Shown here one piece after another: positions 54,969 to 64,000 of a stretch of 64,000 bases of DNA; position 1 is the stretch's first letter; the number at the start of each line of letters is the position of its first letter. Both the position numbers and the translations under genes were made by a program. The stretch is from Alphaproteobacteria bacterium. GTDB lineage: Bacteria > Myxococcota_A > UBA796 > CAJQPC01. The stretch lies in the NCBI GenBank assembly GCA_020632795.1, contig JACKEV010000013.1, positions 186,001-250,000 on the forward strand. Reading direction: 5' to 3'. The notes beneath the pieces are model-generated. The model saw nothing but the letters and a program-made list of their open reading frames with translations. It was not told the DNA's origin and searched no databases.

Positions 54969-57900
54969 CTACGACTTCAGGTCCACCTCCCACCGCAGGG
55001 TGAACGACCAGTGCGCCCCGTGCTGCTCGAAGGTCACGCCGAAGGCGTCGCCCCGGGTGCTCAACGGGTCGCTGGGGCCACCGCCGCTGATCCGGTCGAA
55101 GCGGAAGATCCCGAAGTGGATGAGCCGGGGATCGAAGATGTCGTCGGGATCGTCGAACAGATCGGCGAACCACTCGAACACCTCGCCGACGATCTCCTCG
55201 ATCAGCTCGCCGGCCAGGTAGTCCGCGATCCAGGCCAGGGGGGGCACGGCGCCGAGGTAGGCCTGGATGGCGGCGCTGGCGGCCTCCTTGGCGGCGCGCT
55301 CGACGGCCTCCTCGGCGACGTCCAGCAGCATGGCCGCCACGCCGTCCACGCCCCCGTCGTCCCGCTCCACCGGGCTGAGCAGCGCGGCGTAGCTGCGGGG
55401 CCAGTGGGTCCCCGCGTGCATGGGCATGCGGAACAGCACCCGATCGAAGGCCTGGCCGGTGCCCCCGCCGTGGTGACCCAGATCGGTGCTGTGGCTGGTG
55501 CTGTGGCCGTTCGCCCAGATGGCCACGGTGGACAGGGTGATGTCGTCGCGGCCGGACTCGCCGGAGGTCTGCCGCCACACGTCCAGGCGCTCCAGGCGCA
55601 GCAGCACCTCGCTGTTGAGGTAGTGCGCGCTGGCCGCGCCGTCGTTGACCGCGACCATGCCTCCCTGGAAGGGCTGCCCGTAGTTCGTCGCGTAGCGGGG
55701 GTCGCCCAGCGGGTCGTGGGTGGGGCGCCCCAGGGTGCCGTTGCCGTAGCCCAGGCTGTGCCAGACGCCGTAGACCTCCGGGGTCATGGCCACCGCGTCG
55801 GTGAGGTAGGCGCCGGTCACCAGGGTGCCCTGCTCGCAGGTCACGATCGTGGTGTCGCCGTCGTCCCGGGTGAACGGCGCGGCGGTGGGGAAGCCCAGGA
55901 AGCTGTCGGCCTTGCCCAGGCGGCGGTAGGCGTCGTCGAAGGCGCCCAGCAGCGCGTAGCCGGCCTGCCCGTCGGCCTGGTAGAGGGTGCCGTGCTGGCA
56001 GCGCAGCTCGAGGCCCGCCTGCGCGCCGTCCCGCCACACCGGCCAGTCGTCGGCGATGGGCCAGCCCAGCCCGCTGGCCACGGGCCCCAGCGCCTTCCAG
56101 CGGTCGAACAGCCCCTTGGCGATGACCCGGGCCGCGGCCCCACCCTCGGCGGCCTGGAAGATGACGACCCGCTGGAAGCGCGCGGCGGCCCCGAGCACCT
56201 CGGGCAGCTCCTGAAGGTCGGTGAGCGGGAGGCCGTGCTGGTGGAGGCTGTGGGCCGCGAGCCAGGGGCCCAGCAGCAGGAAGGCGCCCATCCCACCGCG
56301 ATCGTAGATGACCGCGTCCTCGAAGGTCGCGGCCTGGTAGGGCTCCTTCTGGCCGCTGAGGGCGCTGGCGAAGACCGAGCGCTTGAAGTCCTCGGTGGGC
56401 CAGCCCAGCAGCCCCTCCCGGCCCTGCCAGGCGACCCACTTGTCGAACGCCGCGGGGCTCAGCCAGCGGGTGGTCAGGCCCTCATGACGCACGATCACCG
56501 CGTTGGGGCAAAGCAGCGCCGCGCAGCCGGCCGCCCGATGCAGCACCTCGTTGGCGATCGGGAAGCCGGGGTCCTCCCCGGAGCCGACGACCAGCGAGGC
56601 CCACTTGTCGTAGGTCTCGTAGTGGACGATGGCGACCGCGTCGGCGCCGTCCCACATCAGCACCCAGTTCGGCGTGTGCACCTTCCAGCCGTGGCCGCCG
56701 GGGAGGGGCTCCTGCGCGCCGGGGAGGCCGCCGAAGCCGGGCTCCTCCCGGTGGGCCCACCAGGTCTCCCACAGCCGCCCCCAGATGGGCCGCTGCTCGA
56801 ACGTGTCCCGGCGGAAGTGGATCGCGCCGCCCTCGAAGGTCTGCCGCCGCCACGCCCCCTGGCCGAACGCCCGCGCGTCGCTGGTGGGGAAGCCCAGCGC
56901 GTCCGCGTGCAGGCCCCAGGTCACCGTCAGCCCCCACTCCAGCAGGTGCGTGCCGGTGTCGGGGTGGTCGTAGATGCGCCCGTTGTTGAACTGGACCCAG
57001 ATCCCGGGCTCGCCCGCGAGGGTCGGCCGGACGTGCTGGTCCTCGATGGGGAAGCCCATCGAGCCGGCGGCCCCGCCCACGCTCATCCAGTACCCGACGA
57101 TGGACCACGACGCGATGTACGTCGCGGGGAGCGTCCAGGGGAAGCGGTGGAGGATGAGGCCGTGGTCGAACAGGGCCATGCGGCCTCGCTCGAACGGCAC
57201 GTCGATGACCTCGGTGAGCGGGAAGCCCAGAGGCCCCTCGTGGCTGTTGAGGGCCCGGTACTTCTGGGGGACGCTGTCGTAGCCCAGGGTCTCGTTGTAC
57301 AGGGCCAGGGTGAGGTCGGGGCGCTTGTGGTAGATGGCGCCCTTCTCATACTGGCGGGCGTACCAGCCGTCGCCGAGGGTGCGGATGCCGGTGTCCGGAT
57401 CCCCCAGCACCACAGCGGCGCCCTTGATGCTGTTGACCTTCGCCGAGATGGCGCCCATGGCGCTGACGAAGCTCTGCCGGGCCACCGGGTCGAGCAGCAG
57501 GCTGTCGCGGGGGTCGGCGACCGCTTCGAGGATCGCGCCGGGGCTGTGCGCGGTGAGCGCCGGCACCAGGGGCAGCACGGGGAGCTGGGCGGCGCGGATG
57601 TTGACCTCGGCCGGATCGGGCGCCTTGAAGTCGCCCTTGGCGGGGCGTCGGCGGGACGGGAGCCGCTTGCGCGCGTCCAGCCGGAGCTTCGCGGCCAGGC
57701 GCTCCACCGGCGCGTCCGTCTGCAGGTCGAGCTTCGCCAGCTCGCCGAAGGTGGTCGCCATCCAGCGCCGGTCCGAGAGCTTGCGGGCGGCGTTTCGGGC
57801 CATGCGCTCCAGCCGGCTGCGCTCCACCTTGCGGAGCTGCTCATGGAACCTGAACTCCGCGCTGCCCTTCGCCGGCAGCGGGAAGCGCCGGGCGTCGGCG

Positions 57901-58034
57901 AGGTGGGCGGCGGCCCGCAGCAGGGCCAGCTTGCCCAGCGCGGCGTCCTGGCTGGCCTGCGCCCGCAGGTGCTCGGAGAGCGCGCGCTCGGCGGGGTGGA
58001 GGCGCTCGGGCGCCGGGCGACGACGGATGGCCAT
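54969..58034 (-). CDS. Large LGFP-repeat protein
   Basis: 1,021 residues from ATG 58034 (AGGAG 7 nt upstream). After a basic N-terminal region (~130 residues, no signal peptide) there are at least eight LGFP-type repeats: LGFPLTEV, MGFPIEDQ, LGFPTSDA, PGFPIANE, LGWPTEDF, LGWPIADD, LGFPTAAP and LGRPTHDP, each followed by a FxxGxxxxH-like strand. A C-terminal ~150-residue domain is not recognised. LGFP repeats are best known from actinobacterial cell-wall proteins; a large copy in a Gram-negative-like genome is unusual. No Sec signal is visible, so export would need another route. Confidence 0.85.
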   Translation of the reverse strand: MAIRRRPAPERLHPAERALSEHLRAQASQDAALGKLALLRAAAHLADARRFPLPAKGSAEFRFHEQLRKVERSRLERMARNAARKLSDRRWMATTFGELAKLDLQTDAPVERLAAKLRLDARKRLPSRRRPAKGDFKAPDPAEVNIRAAQLPVLPLVPALTAHSPGAILEAVADPRDSLLLDPVARQSFVSAMGAISAKVNSIKGAAVVLGDPDTGIRTLGDGWYARQYEKGAIYHKRPDLTLALYNETLGYDSVPQKYRALNSHEGPLGFPLTEVIDVPFERGRMALFDHGLILHRFPWTLPATYIASWSIVGYWMSVGGAAGSMGFPIEDQHVRPTLAGEPGIWVQFNNGRIYDHPDTGTHLLEWGLTVTWGLHADALGFPTSDARAFGQGAWRRQTFEGGAIHFRRDTFEQRPIWGRLWETWWAHREEPGFGGLPGAQEPLPGGHGWKVHTPNWVLMWDGADAVAIVHYETYDKWASLVVGSGEDPGFPIANEVLHRAAGCAALLCPNAVIVRHEGLTTRWLSPAAFDKWVAWQGREGLLGWPTEDFKRSVFASALSGQKEPYQAATFEDAVIYDRGGMGAFLLLGPWLAAHSLHQHGLPLTDLQELPEVLGAAARFQRVVIFQAAEGGAAARVIAKGLFDRWKALGPVASGLGWPIADDWPVWRDGAQAGLELRCQHGTLYQADGQAGYALLGAFDDAYRRLGKADSFLGFPTAAPFTRDDGDTTIVTCEQGTLVTGAYLTDAVAMTPEVYGVWHSLGYGNGTLGRPTHDPLGDPRYATNYGQPFQGGMVAVNDGAASAHYLNSEVLLRLERLDVWRQTSGESGRDDITLSTVAIWANGHSTSHSTDLGHHGGGTGQAFDRVLFRMPMHAGTHWPRSYAALLSPVERDDGGVDGVAAMLLDVAEEAVERAAKEAASAAIQAYLGAVPPLAWIADYLAGELIEEIVGEVFEWFADLFDDPDDIFDPRLIHFGIFRFDRISGGGPSDPLSTRGDAFGVTFEQHGAHWSFTLRWEVDLKS

Positions 58035-58496
58035 GTCCACGCTCCTTTGCCGGCGAGCATACCTGCCCGCGCCCCCCGCTCAAACGGAGAACGCCCGACC
58101 TCCGCGCTGCCCGGACCATCGAGCGCCGCGTCCGATTTCAACGAAATTGTCCTGCTTGAAAGCCATAAAATGTCCGCTTTACGAAAGCCGGACATTTTTT
58201 TGTTGCGTCGGGCTTGCCATCGCGGTCATTCTTTGACCGCCCCCCTTCACGGAGGGGCGCCGACCCCGGGGCTGGGGTTCCGAGTCACGCGGCAACATCC
58301 TCCGTCACCACCACCGCAATTCGCCGCGCGGGATCCCAGCCCCAGTTGGTCAGGCGAGACCGGATGCCCCCTCCGCGGGATGTGCAATCCGTCCAAGATG
58401 CGCCCCCGGGGGCCTGTGGGGCCTGTTCGCGCCGATCCTGCGCTGGCTGATGGCCTGGACCGACGGCGGCCAGCCCGAGGCGCTGCGGGCCTTGAT
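58035..58496. other. Intergenic region with orphan terminator
   Basis: 462 bp between two genes on the minus strand. It holds the binding site of the LGFP gene, a strong terminator-like hairpin (58168-58201) and a GC-rich remainder in which a short plus-strand open stretch (about 58390-58515) reads LWGLFAPILRWLMAW and ends at a TAG. That may be a remnant of a lost gene. No IS ends recognised. Confidence 0.45.
58168..58201 (+). terminator. Rho-independent terminator-like hairpin without an obvious gene
   Basis: AAATGTCCG (58168-58176) pairs with CGGACATTT (58189-58197), and the inner CTTT/AAAG pairs add to the stem. Seven Ts follow (58195-58201) on the plus strand. No plus-strand gene precedes it, so it may end a lost transcript or a small RNA. 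Confidence 0.65.
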
Positions 58497-60713
58497 TCAG
58501 AACCCCGCGCCGTAGAGCTGCACCTGCACCCCTGGCGCGCCGTCCTCGGACAGCCAGGGCGCGCCGGTGACCCCCCAGTCGCCGGGCAGGCGATCCCGAA
58601 GCTGCGGTCGGGGCAGCGGACCGCAGAGGCTGACCCGCTCGTCCCGCCGCTGGGAGACCCGCCACTCCGCGATGGCCCCGGCCCCGAAGCCCACCAGGCT
58701 GCCCGCCACCGCGCCCCCCGCGATGGGCTCGGGCTCGGAGGTGGCCAGCCCGGCGATCAGGGCCCCCAGGGTGGCCCCGGAGACCCCCCCGAGCTGCGGA
58801 AACAGCGTGCTGCGGGGCTGCAGGCCGATGGCGGGGCTCTGGGCCACCACGGCCGCCACCAGCAGGGTGTCGGCGGTCGCGACCCCGATGAGGGTCCGGT
58901 CCTCGGGCTCCAGGTCGGCCCCGAACGCCAGCGGCGTGAGCACGCCGTACCAGGCCCCCCACGCGGCGGCGGTGCCGGTGACGACGACCTGCCCGGTCTC
59001 GGGGTCGAGCACCTGGCCCAGCCCCAGCAACCCCGCCATGCCCACGCCCCCGGCGGTCAACAGCAGCCCGCCGACCTGCTGGCCGTCGATGAGGTCCTTC
59101 TCGGCGGCCACCGCCGACAGCGCGCCCGTCTCGGCCAGCACCAGGGGCAGCCCCACGTAGACGAGGGCGTAGTCGCTGCCCTGCATGTCCAGCCGGTCGC
59201 CCACCCCGAAGCCCGCCGCGCTGCCCAGCACCGTGCCCCCCAGGATGGAGGCCGCCCAGAGCTGCCGGTTGTCGCCCTGGCCCAGCAGCGGCACCCCCGC
59301 CCCCAGCGCCGCGCCCGCGACCCCGCCGTAGCCCATCGAGAGGGAGCGGGCCGTGGAGACCGGCCACGCCTCGGCCAGAGCGAAGGCCCCCGCCGCGCCC
59401 AGGTGGCCGGCGAGCCGGGGCGCCCCCAGGTGCCCTTGATCCTTGAGGGCGATGGGCACCCAGGCCCCGATCCAGGTGGCCTCCACGAAGGTCACCCCGC
59501 CGAACACCGCGTCGGGGCCCTCCAGCGTCCAGCGGTTCCGCAGGAGGTAGCCCGCGATGCCCCCGGAGACGGCCCCCGTCAGCGCCCCGCCGGCCCGGAA
59601 GGACCAGTCGTTGTCCCACACCTGATCGTTGTAGCCATTGCCTGCGTCCAGGACCATGTCGGTGACCGCGAAGCCCACCTGCTGGCCGATCCAGGTGGCG
59701 ACGTTGTTCTCTACGAGGTCGATGGGCTCGGGCTCGGTCTTGAAGCGCGCGTAGGCCACCCCCGCGCCCACCCCGGTGCCCACGGCCCGCAGCGCCGCGC
59801 TCACCTTGGGGCGGCTCTCCGGGTACTGGTCGCCGTAGATGGCCAGGCTGCTCAGCACGCCGATGTCCAGCCCCCAGCCGGCCCCGGAGGCGTACTGGAG
59901 GTTGTTGGAGAGGCTGACCGGCCGGGTCAGCACGTAGGTCAGCCCGGTGCCGAGGCCGATGAGCGAGCCGCCCACCCCGCCGATGCCCACGCCCACGTCC
60001 GACTGCCCCATCGCGCCGACCGAGGACAGCAGCACCCCGCCCACCATCGTGTTGGCCGCCACCCCGATGCCCGCCTCGGGGCCGCTGCGCTGCTGGGGCG
60101 GGGCCGGCTCGCCCAGCTCGGCGAGCAGCGCCGCGTGGCCCTCGCGCATCGCCGCCAGCGCGGCCTCCCGAAGCACCGTGGGCTGGCCGTCGTCCACCGC
60201 GAAGGCGTAGAGGGCCCGCCCCGCGTCGTCCCCCGGAATGCGGCCCAGCAGCCGGATCGCGGCCAGCCGCGCCGCCTCCGCGCGGCCGGGGTTGCCCATC
60301 ACGCGCCGCCCGATGTCGAGGGTGCGGGGCTGATCCCCGTAGGCGGCCAGCGCGTCCAGCGTGGCGATGGCCACGGCGTCGGGCCCGTGGCGGACCGCGG
60401 CGTCCAGGAAGGGCACGTCGGCGGGCGAAGGCTCCGCCGCCAGGGACCGGGCCGCCTCGCTCCGGGCCTCCGGCGCGGCCTCGTCGTCGATGAGCGCCGA
60501 GAGCCACTCCAGCCGCGCCGCGAGGGCCGCCCGCCGCGCCTCAGCCTCGGCCCCGCTGGCCTGGGCGCCCGCCAGGGCCTCGCGGACCGCCGCCAGGTCG
60601 GCCTCCAGCGCGTCGAGGGCGTCCGCCGCCTCGGGGGCGGGCTCCGGGTCGTCCTGGGCCCAGGCAGGGGCGGCGGCGAGGGCGGCGAGCAGCAGCGGCG
60701 TGGCGCGGTTCAT
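58497..60713 (-). CDS. HEAT-like plus glycine-rich membrane or barrel protein
   Basis: 738 residues with a signal peptide (LLLAALAAAPAWA). Residues ~20-230 are Ala-rich helical repeats like HEAT units (EARSEAARSLAAEPSP, EAARLAAIRLLGRIPGD). The remaining ~500 residues are dominated by Gly/Ala/Leu stretches (GVGIGGVGGSLIGLGTGLTYVL, GGTVLGSAAGFGVGDRL), long enough for ~10 membrane strands or helices. The C-terminus is GVQVQLYGAGF with a final aromatic residue, as in outer-membrane barrels. Its ribosome binding site is hidden in a hairpin. No family recognised. Confidence 0.65.
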   Translation of the reverse strand: MNRATPLLLAALAAAPAWAQDDPEPAPEAADALDALEADLAAVREALAGAQASGAEAEARRAALAARLEWLSALIDDEAAPEARSEAARSLAAEPSPADVPFLDAAVRHGPDAVAIATLDALAAYGDQPRTLDIGRRVMGNPGRAEAARLAAIRLLGRIPGDDAGRALYAFAVDDGQPTVLREAALAAMREGHAALLAELGEPAPPQQRSGPEAGIGVAANTMVGGVLLSSVGAMGQSDVGVGIGGVGGSLIGLGTGLTYVLTRPVSLSNNLQYASGAGWGLDIGVLSSLAIYGDQYPESRPKVSAALRAVGTGVGAGVAYARFKTEPEPIDLVENNVATWIGQQVGFAVTDMVLDAGNGYNDQVWDNDWSFRAGGALTGAVSGGIAGYLLRNRWTLEGPDAVFGGVTFVEATWIGAWVPIALKDQGHLGAPRLAGHLGAAGAFALAEAWPVSTARSLSMGYGGVAGAALGAGVPLLGQGDNRQLWAASILGGTVLGSAAGFGVGDRLDMQGSDYALVYVGLPLVLAETGALSAVAAEKDLIDGQQVGGLLLTAGGVGMAGLLGLGQVLDPETGQVVVTGTAAAWGAWYGVLTPLAFGADLEPEDRTLIGVATADTLLVAAVVAQSPAIGLQPRSTLFPQLGGVSGATLGALIAGLATSEPEPIAGGAVAGSLVGFGAGAIAEWRVSQRRDERVSLCGPLPRPQLRDRLPGDWGVTGAPWLSEDGAPGVQVQLYGAGF

Positions 60714-60715
60714 GG

Positions 60716-60734
60716 CGATCTCCTGCGGAGATCG
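60716..60734 (-). promoter_or_regulatory. Hairpin sequestering the ribosome binding site
   Basis: CGATCTCC (60716-60723) and GGAGATCG (60727-60734) form a perfect 8-bp stem with a 3-nt loop. In the minus-strand mRNA the AGGAG element is in the stem, 2 nt from the ATG at 60713. Translation would need melting of this stem, so it is a candidate thermosensor, protein-binding site or coupling device. Confidence 0.6.
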
Positions 60735-60818
60735 TAGCGTGTCGGCCGGCTGCGGGGCCCTGATCGCCGACAGCCTTGGCGATGTCCGTGAACCGGAGCG
60801 GCGGACCGTGCCGCCGGA

Positions 60819-62159
60819 TCAGTCCTCCGGGAACGCCGTCCACCCCGCGTACCAGGGCGTGGCCGTGCCCGGCCGCACCGCCCCGATGTAGGTCGCGGCC
60901 TGATCCCAGAACTCGCCCTCGGGCGGAGAGGCCGCGCCCGTGGCCGCCGCCCCGTTCACCGCCGGCACGAAGTCCGGCGCGGCCAGATCGAAGGCCGCCG
61001 GGGGCAGCCCCGGGTCGGTGCCCAGACGGATGTTGAGGTCGACGCTGGTGAGCCAGCCCTCCTCATCGAAGCCGCCGTCGTCGTCGTCCGCGCCGGTCTC
61101 GGGCCGGAAGAAGTCGGCGCCGCTGGCGCCGATGTCGAAGGCGATGAGGTTGTCGATGGTCAGCGCGCCGCCGTCGATCTGGGCGACGGTGGCCTCGTCC
61201 CGGATGTCGAGCAGCTCGGTGGTGGAGCCCGCCACGATGACGTTGCGCAGCGTGCCGGCCGTGCCCAGCCGCAGCAGGATGCCGCGCTGCGCGATGTCCG
61301 GGTTGCCCGAGCCCAGGATGGTCAGGTTGTAGAGCGTGGGGGCGCTGCGGGGCTCGAGGTCGACGCCGTCCTCGTTGTTGTCGGCCTCGATGCCATGATC
61401 CCCGTCGTCCGGGGCCTGCTGCGCGATGACGAACTGCGCCCGGCCGGTCCAGCCCTGGTCCCAGTCGATGGAGTCGTCGCCCGCCTGGGTGATGAGGATG
61501 TTGCGGAGGTCGGCGGTGCCCCCGAACAGCTCGACGCCGTCGTCGAAGCCGCGGTGGACCTGCACGTAGCGCACGATGGTGCTCGCGCCGCAGCCCCCCA
61601 GGGTCAGGCCGTTGAGGTCGTTGTTGGCGAACACCTCGAAGCCGGCGAACTCGATGCGCACGTACTCCAGCGTCCCGCAGGTGCCGTTCGCGTCGCTGCC
61701 CCCGTAGGCGCCCCGGCTGTCGCTGGCCGGCACGCCCTCGATCTGGGCGGGGAGCTGGTTGACGGGCGCGTCCCCCAGAAGCACCACGCCGCCCCAGTCG
61801 CCGGGCGCGCGGCTGCCTTCAGGCTGGTCGCTGGTGAAGACGATGGGGGCGTCGGCGTGGCCCCTGGCCAGCAGGCTGGCCTCGCGGGTCACCACCAGCG
61901 CCGAGCCGCTGACGCCCTGGACCGTGGTGCCCGGCTCGATGGTGAGCAGGGTGCTGCCCTCCACGAACACCAGCTCCTGGAGCACGTAGATGTTGTCGGG
62001 GGTCCAGGTGGTGTCGCCGACGATGGAGCCGGACACCTCGATGATCGAGGGCCCGGTGTCCGCGCTGTCGTCAGCGGGCGCGGAGTCGTCCGCGTCAGTG
62101 GTGTTCCAGGCCGGGTCCCACGGGAGCATGCAGCCGGCCAGCAGCAGGAGCGGGAGCAT
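60819..62159 (-). CDS. Right-handed beta-helix lipoprotein
   Basis: 446 residues with a lipobox LAGC (Cys10) and an Asp/Ser linker. The core has parallel beta-helix rungs (YVLQELVFVEGSTLLTIEPGTTVQG, GDWGGVVLLGDAPVN, TLEYVRIEFAGFEVF, STIVRYVQVHRGFDDGVELFGG), typical of secreted beta-helix proteins that bind or cut polysaccharides. No catalytic motif can be assigned. The ATG at 62159 overlaps the upstream TGA (TGATG), coupling it to the TPR membrane protein. Confidence 0.8.
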   Translation of the reverse strand: MLPLLLLAGCMLPWDPAWNTTDADDSAPADDSADTGPSIIEVSGSIVGDTTWTPDNIYVLQELVFVEGSTLLTIEPGTTVQGVSGSALVVTREASLLARGHADAPIVFTSDQPEGSRAPGDWGGVVLLGDAPVNQLPAQIEGVPASDSRGAYGGSDANGTCGTLEYVRIEFAGFEVFANNDLNGLTLGGCGASTIVRYVQVHRGFDDGVELFGGTADLRNILITQAGDDSIDWDQGWTGRAQFVIAQQAPDDGDHGIEADNNEDGVDLEPRSAPTLYNLTILGSGNPDIAQRGILLRLGTAGTLRNVIVAGSTTELLDIRDEATVAQIDGGALTIDNLIAFDIGASGADFFRPETGADDDDGGFDEEGWLTSVDLNIRLGTDPGLPPAAFDLAAPDFVPAVNGAAATGAASPPEGEFWDQAATYIGAVRPGTATPWYAGWTAFPED

Positions 62160-62923
62160 CAGCGGACCCCCCCGACCGGCGGGGTAAACCGGGCGCCGAA
62201 CACCATCGCCTCATCCTGCGGGGTGGCCCACAGGACCACCGAGGCCGAGGCGTCGAGCGGCACCTCCTTGCGCAGGACAAGGCCCAGGACGGCGACCCCG
62301 CCGCCCACGCCGACCAGCGCCAGCGAGGCGTTGTTGAACGGGCGCACGGCCTCGTAGGTCTCCTGGTCGCCCTCCGCGATCCAGGTACGGCTGAGGCCCC
62401 AGGTGGCTGCGGCGGTGGCCCCGAAGCCGATGGCGGTGGCAGCGCCCCCGGCCACCAGCCCCCAGCGGGGGGCCTGGCGGGTCACGGGGGACTTCACCGG
62501 CACGGGCACCGGGTCCGGCTGGGCGGGGGCGGGCTGGGCGACCGGCTCCGGCGGCTGGTTCTCCGCCTCCTCGGCCAGGCGGCGCTCCAGGTTGCGGATG
62601 CGGCGCTCCAGGGCCTCGCGCTCGTCGGCGGGGGCGTAGGCCCGGTAGCGGTTGAGGGTGTCGACCGCCTCCTGCACCTGGCCGAGCCGCTCCTGGGCGC
62701 TGGCGATGTTGAGCAGCAGCTCGTGCCGCCCGCTGAGCCGATAGGACTCCTCGAAGGCGAGGATCGCCTCCTGGTAGAGGCCCTCGTTGTACAGGTCGCG
62801 GCCGTTGTAGAACAGCTCCTTGGCGCGCTGCTCCTCGGCGGCGTCATCCTGGGCGTGCGCCAGGCCGGGCGCCGCGAGGGCGAGCGGGAGCAGCACGGCG
62901 AGGGTCCTCAATCGCATGGGCAC
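62159..62923 (-). CDS. TPR membrane protein
   Basis: 254 residues with a signal peptide (LAVLLPLALAAPGLAHA). TPRs follow (AKELFYNGRDLYNEGLYQEAI, LLNIASAQERLGQVQEAV), then a coiled-coil, a Pro-rich linker and two C-terminal hydrophobic segments (VAGGAATAIGFGATAA, ALVGVGGGVAVLGLVL). The start is GTG 62923 with GGAG 8 nt upstream; an ATG two codons later is the alternative. This layout is common in Myxococcota next to kinases, and the kinase gene ends 16 bp upstream. Confidence 0.8.
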   Translation of the reverse strand: MPMRLRTLAVLLPLALAAPGLAHAQDDAAEEQRAKELFYNGRDLYNEGLYQEAILAFEESYRLSGRHELLLNIASAQERLGQVQEAVDTLNRYRAYAPADEREALERRIRNLERRLAEEAENQPPEPVAQPAPAQPDPVPVPVKSPVTRQAPRWGLVAGGAATAIGFGATAAATWGLSRTWIAEGDQETYEAVRPFNNASLALVGVGGGVAVLGLVLRKEVPLDASASVVLWATPQDEAMVFGARFTPPVGGVR

Positions 62924-62939
62924 GGTGGCATCTCCGGGG

Positions 62940-64000
<1,061 letters not shown>

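Noticed and set aside
58390..58515. Short plus-strand peptide reading LWGLFAPILRWLMAW
   Set aside because: Too short and without a start signal; noted only as a possible remnant.
55011..60737. Very long plus-strand open frame (about 1,900 codons) across the LGFP and HEAT genes
   Set aside because: It runs antisense to two convincing genes and across their intergenic gap, has no domain or codon logic and is rich in G/V/A/R, as expected from a GC-rich shadow frame.

Overview
The window is very GC-rich and densely coded, and it looks like a chromosomal segment of a Myxococcota-like (former Deltaproteobacteria) bacterium. The pointers are a C-terminal MYXO-CTERM-like sorting tail (40.5-42.0 kb), a lipoprotein with MopE-type Asp/Cys metal-binding repeats and an FG-GAP propeller (42.1-44.1 kb), Hanks-type Ser/Thr kinases with TPR partners, and many acidic secreted lipoproteins. 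Taxonomy is inference; no rRNA is present.

Layout. 0-2.2 kb: 3' part of an NB-ARC/TPR protein. 2.2-9.3 kb: minus-strand operon-like set with two alpha/beta-hydrolase-fold lipoproteins, a small membrane protein and an outer-membrane barrel-like protein. 9.3-11.4 kb: a YchF-type P-loop ATPase and a YhcG/DUF1016 nuclease. 11.4-15.2 kb: a nitrate-reductase-like molybdoenzyme fused to an unrecognised domain and a NifU-like domain. 15.5-20.5 kb: a secreted acidic protein, a divergent MarR/DUF4336 pair around a 47-bp nested palindrome, a MITE-like palindromic element and a CocE-type hydrolase. 20.5-28.4 kb: minus-strand unit of a TPR-kinase-ATPase regulator (broken by five frameshifts), a heparinase-II/III-like lipoprotein and a LuxR/MalT-type regulator (one frameshift). 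28.4-30.7 kb: three tandem paralogous secreted proteins.

30.8-38.4 kb is an accessory stretch next to a tRNA-Arg(CCT): a small conserved-looking ORF, an IS1634-like element, a Cys-tailed GRDP-like protein overlapping a TauD-like oxygenase, and a Ski2-like helicase whose sequence is visibly less GC-rich than the rest. 38.4-49.7 kb: a TPR protein, a SnoaL/SRPBCC protein, the MYXO-CTERM and MopE proteins, then a minus-strand run glpD > glycosidase-like > FmdB zinc ribbon > TPR lipoprotein > LolB-like lipoprotein. 49.8-52.9 kb: three stop-start-overlapping genes, an ABC-type AAA ATPase, a DUF4435/TOPRIM-like protein and a lipoprotein; the first two match the AriA/AriB architecture of PARIS anti-phage systems. 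52.8-64.0 kb: an RluA pseudouridine synthase, an ATP-grasp protein, a 1,021-residue LGFP-repeat protein, a HEAT/glycine-rich membrane protein, a beta-helix lipoprotein, a TPR membrane protein and the 3' part of a Ser/Thr kinase.

The strongest candidates for new biology are the AAA/DUF4435/lipoprotein triad, the Cys-tailed GRDP-like/TauD pair, and the molybdoenzyme-NifU fusion. No CRISPR array, rRNA or integrase was seen.
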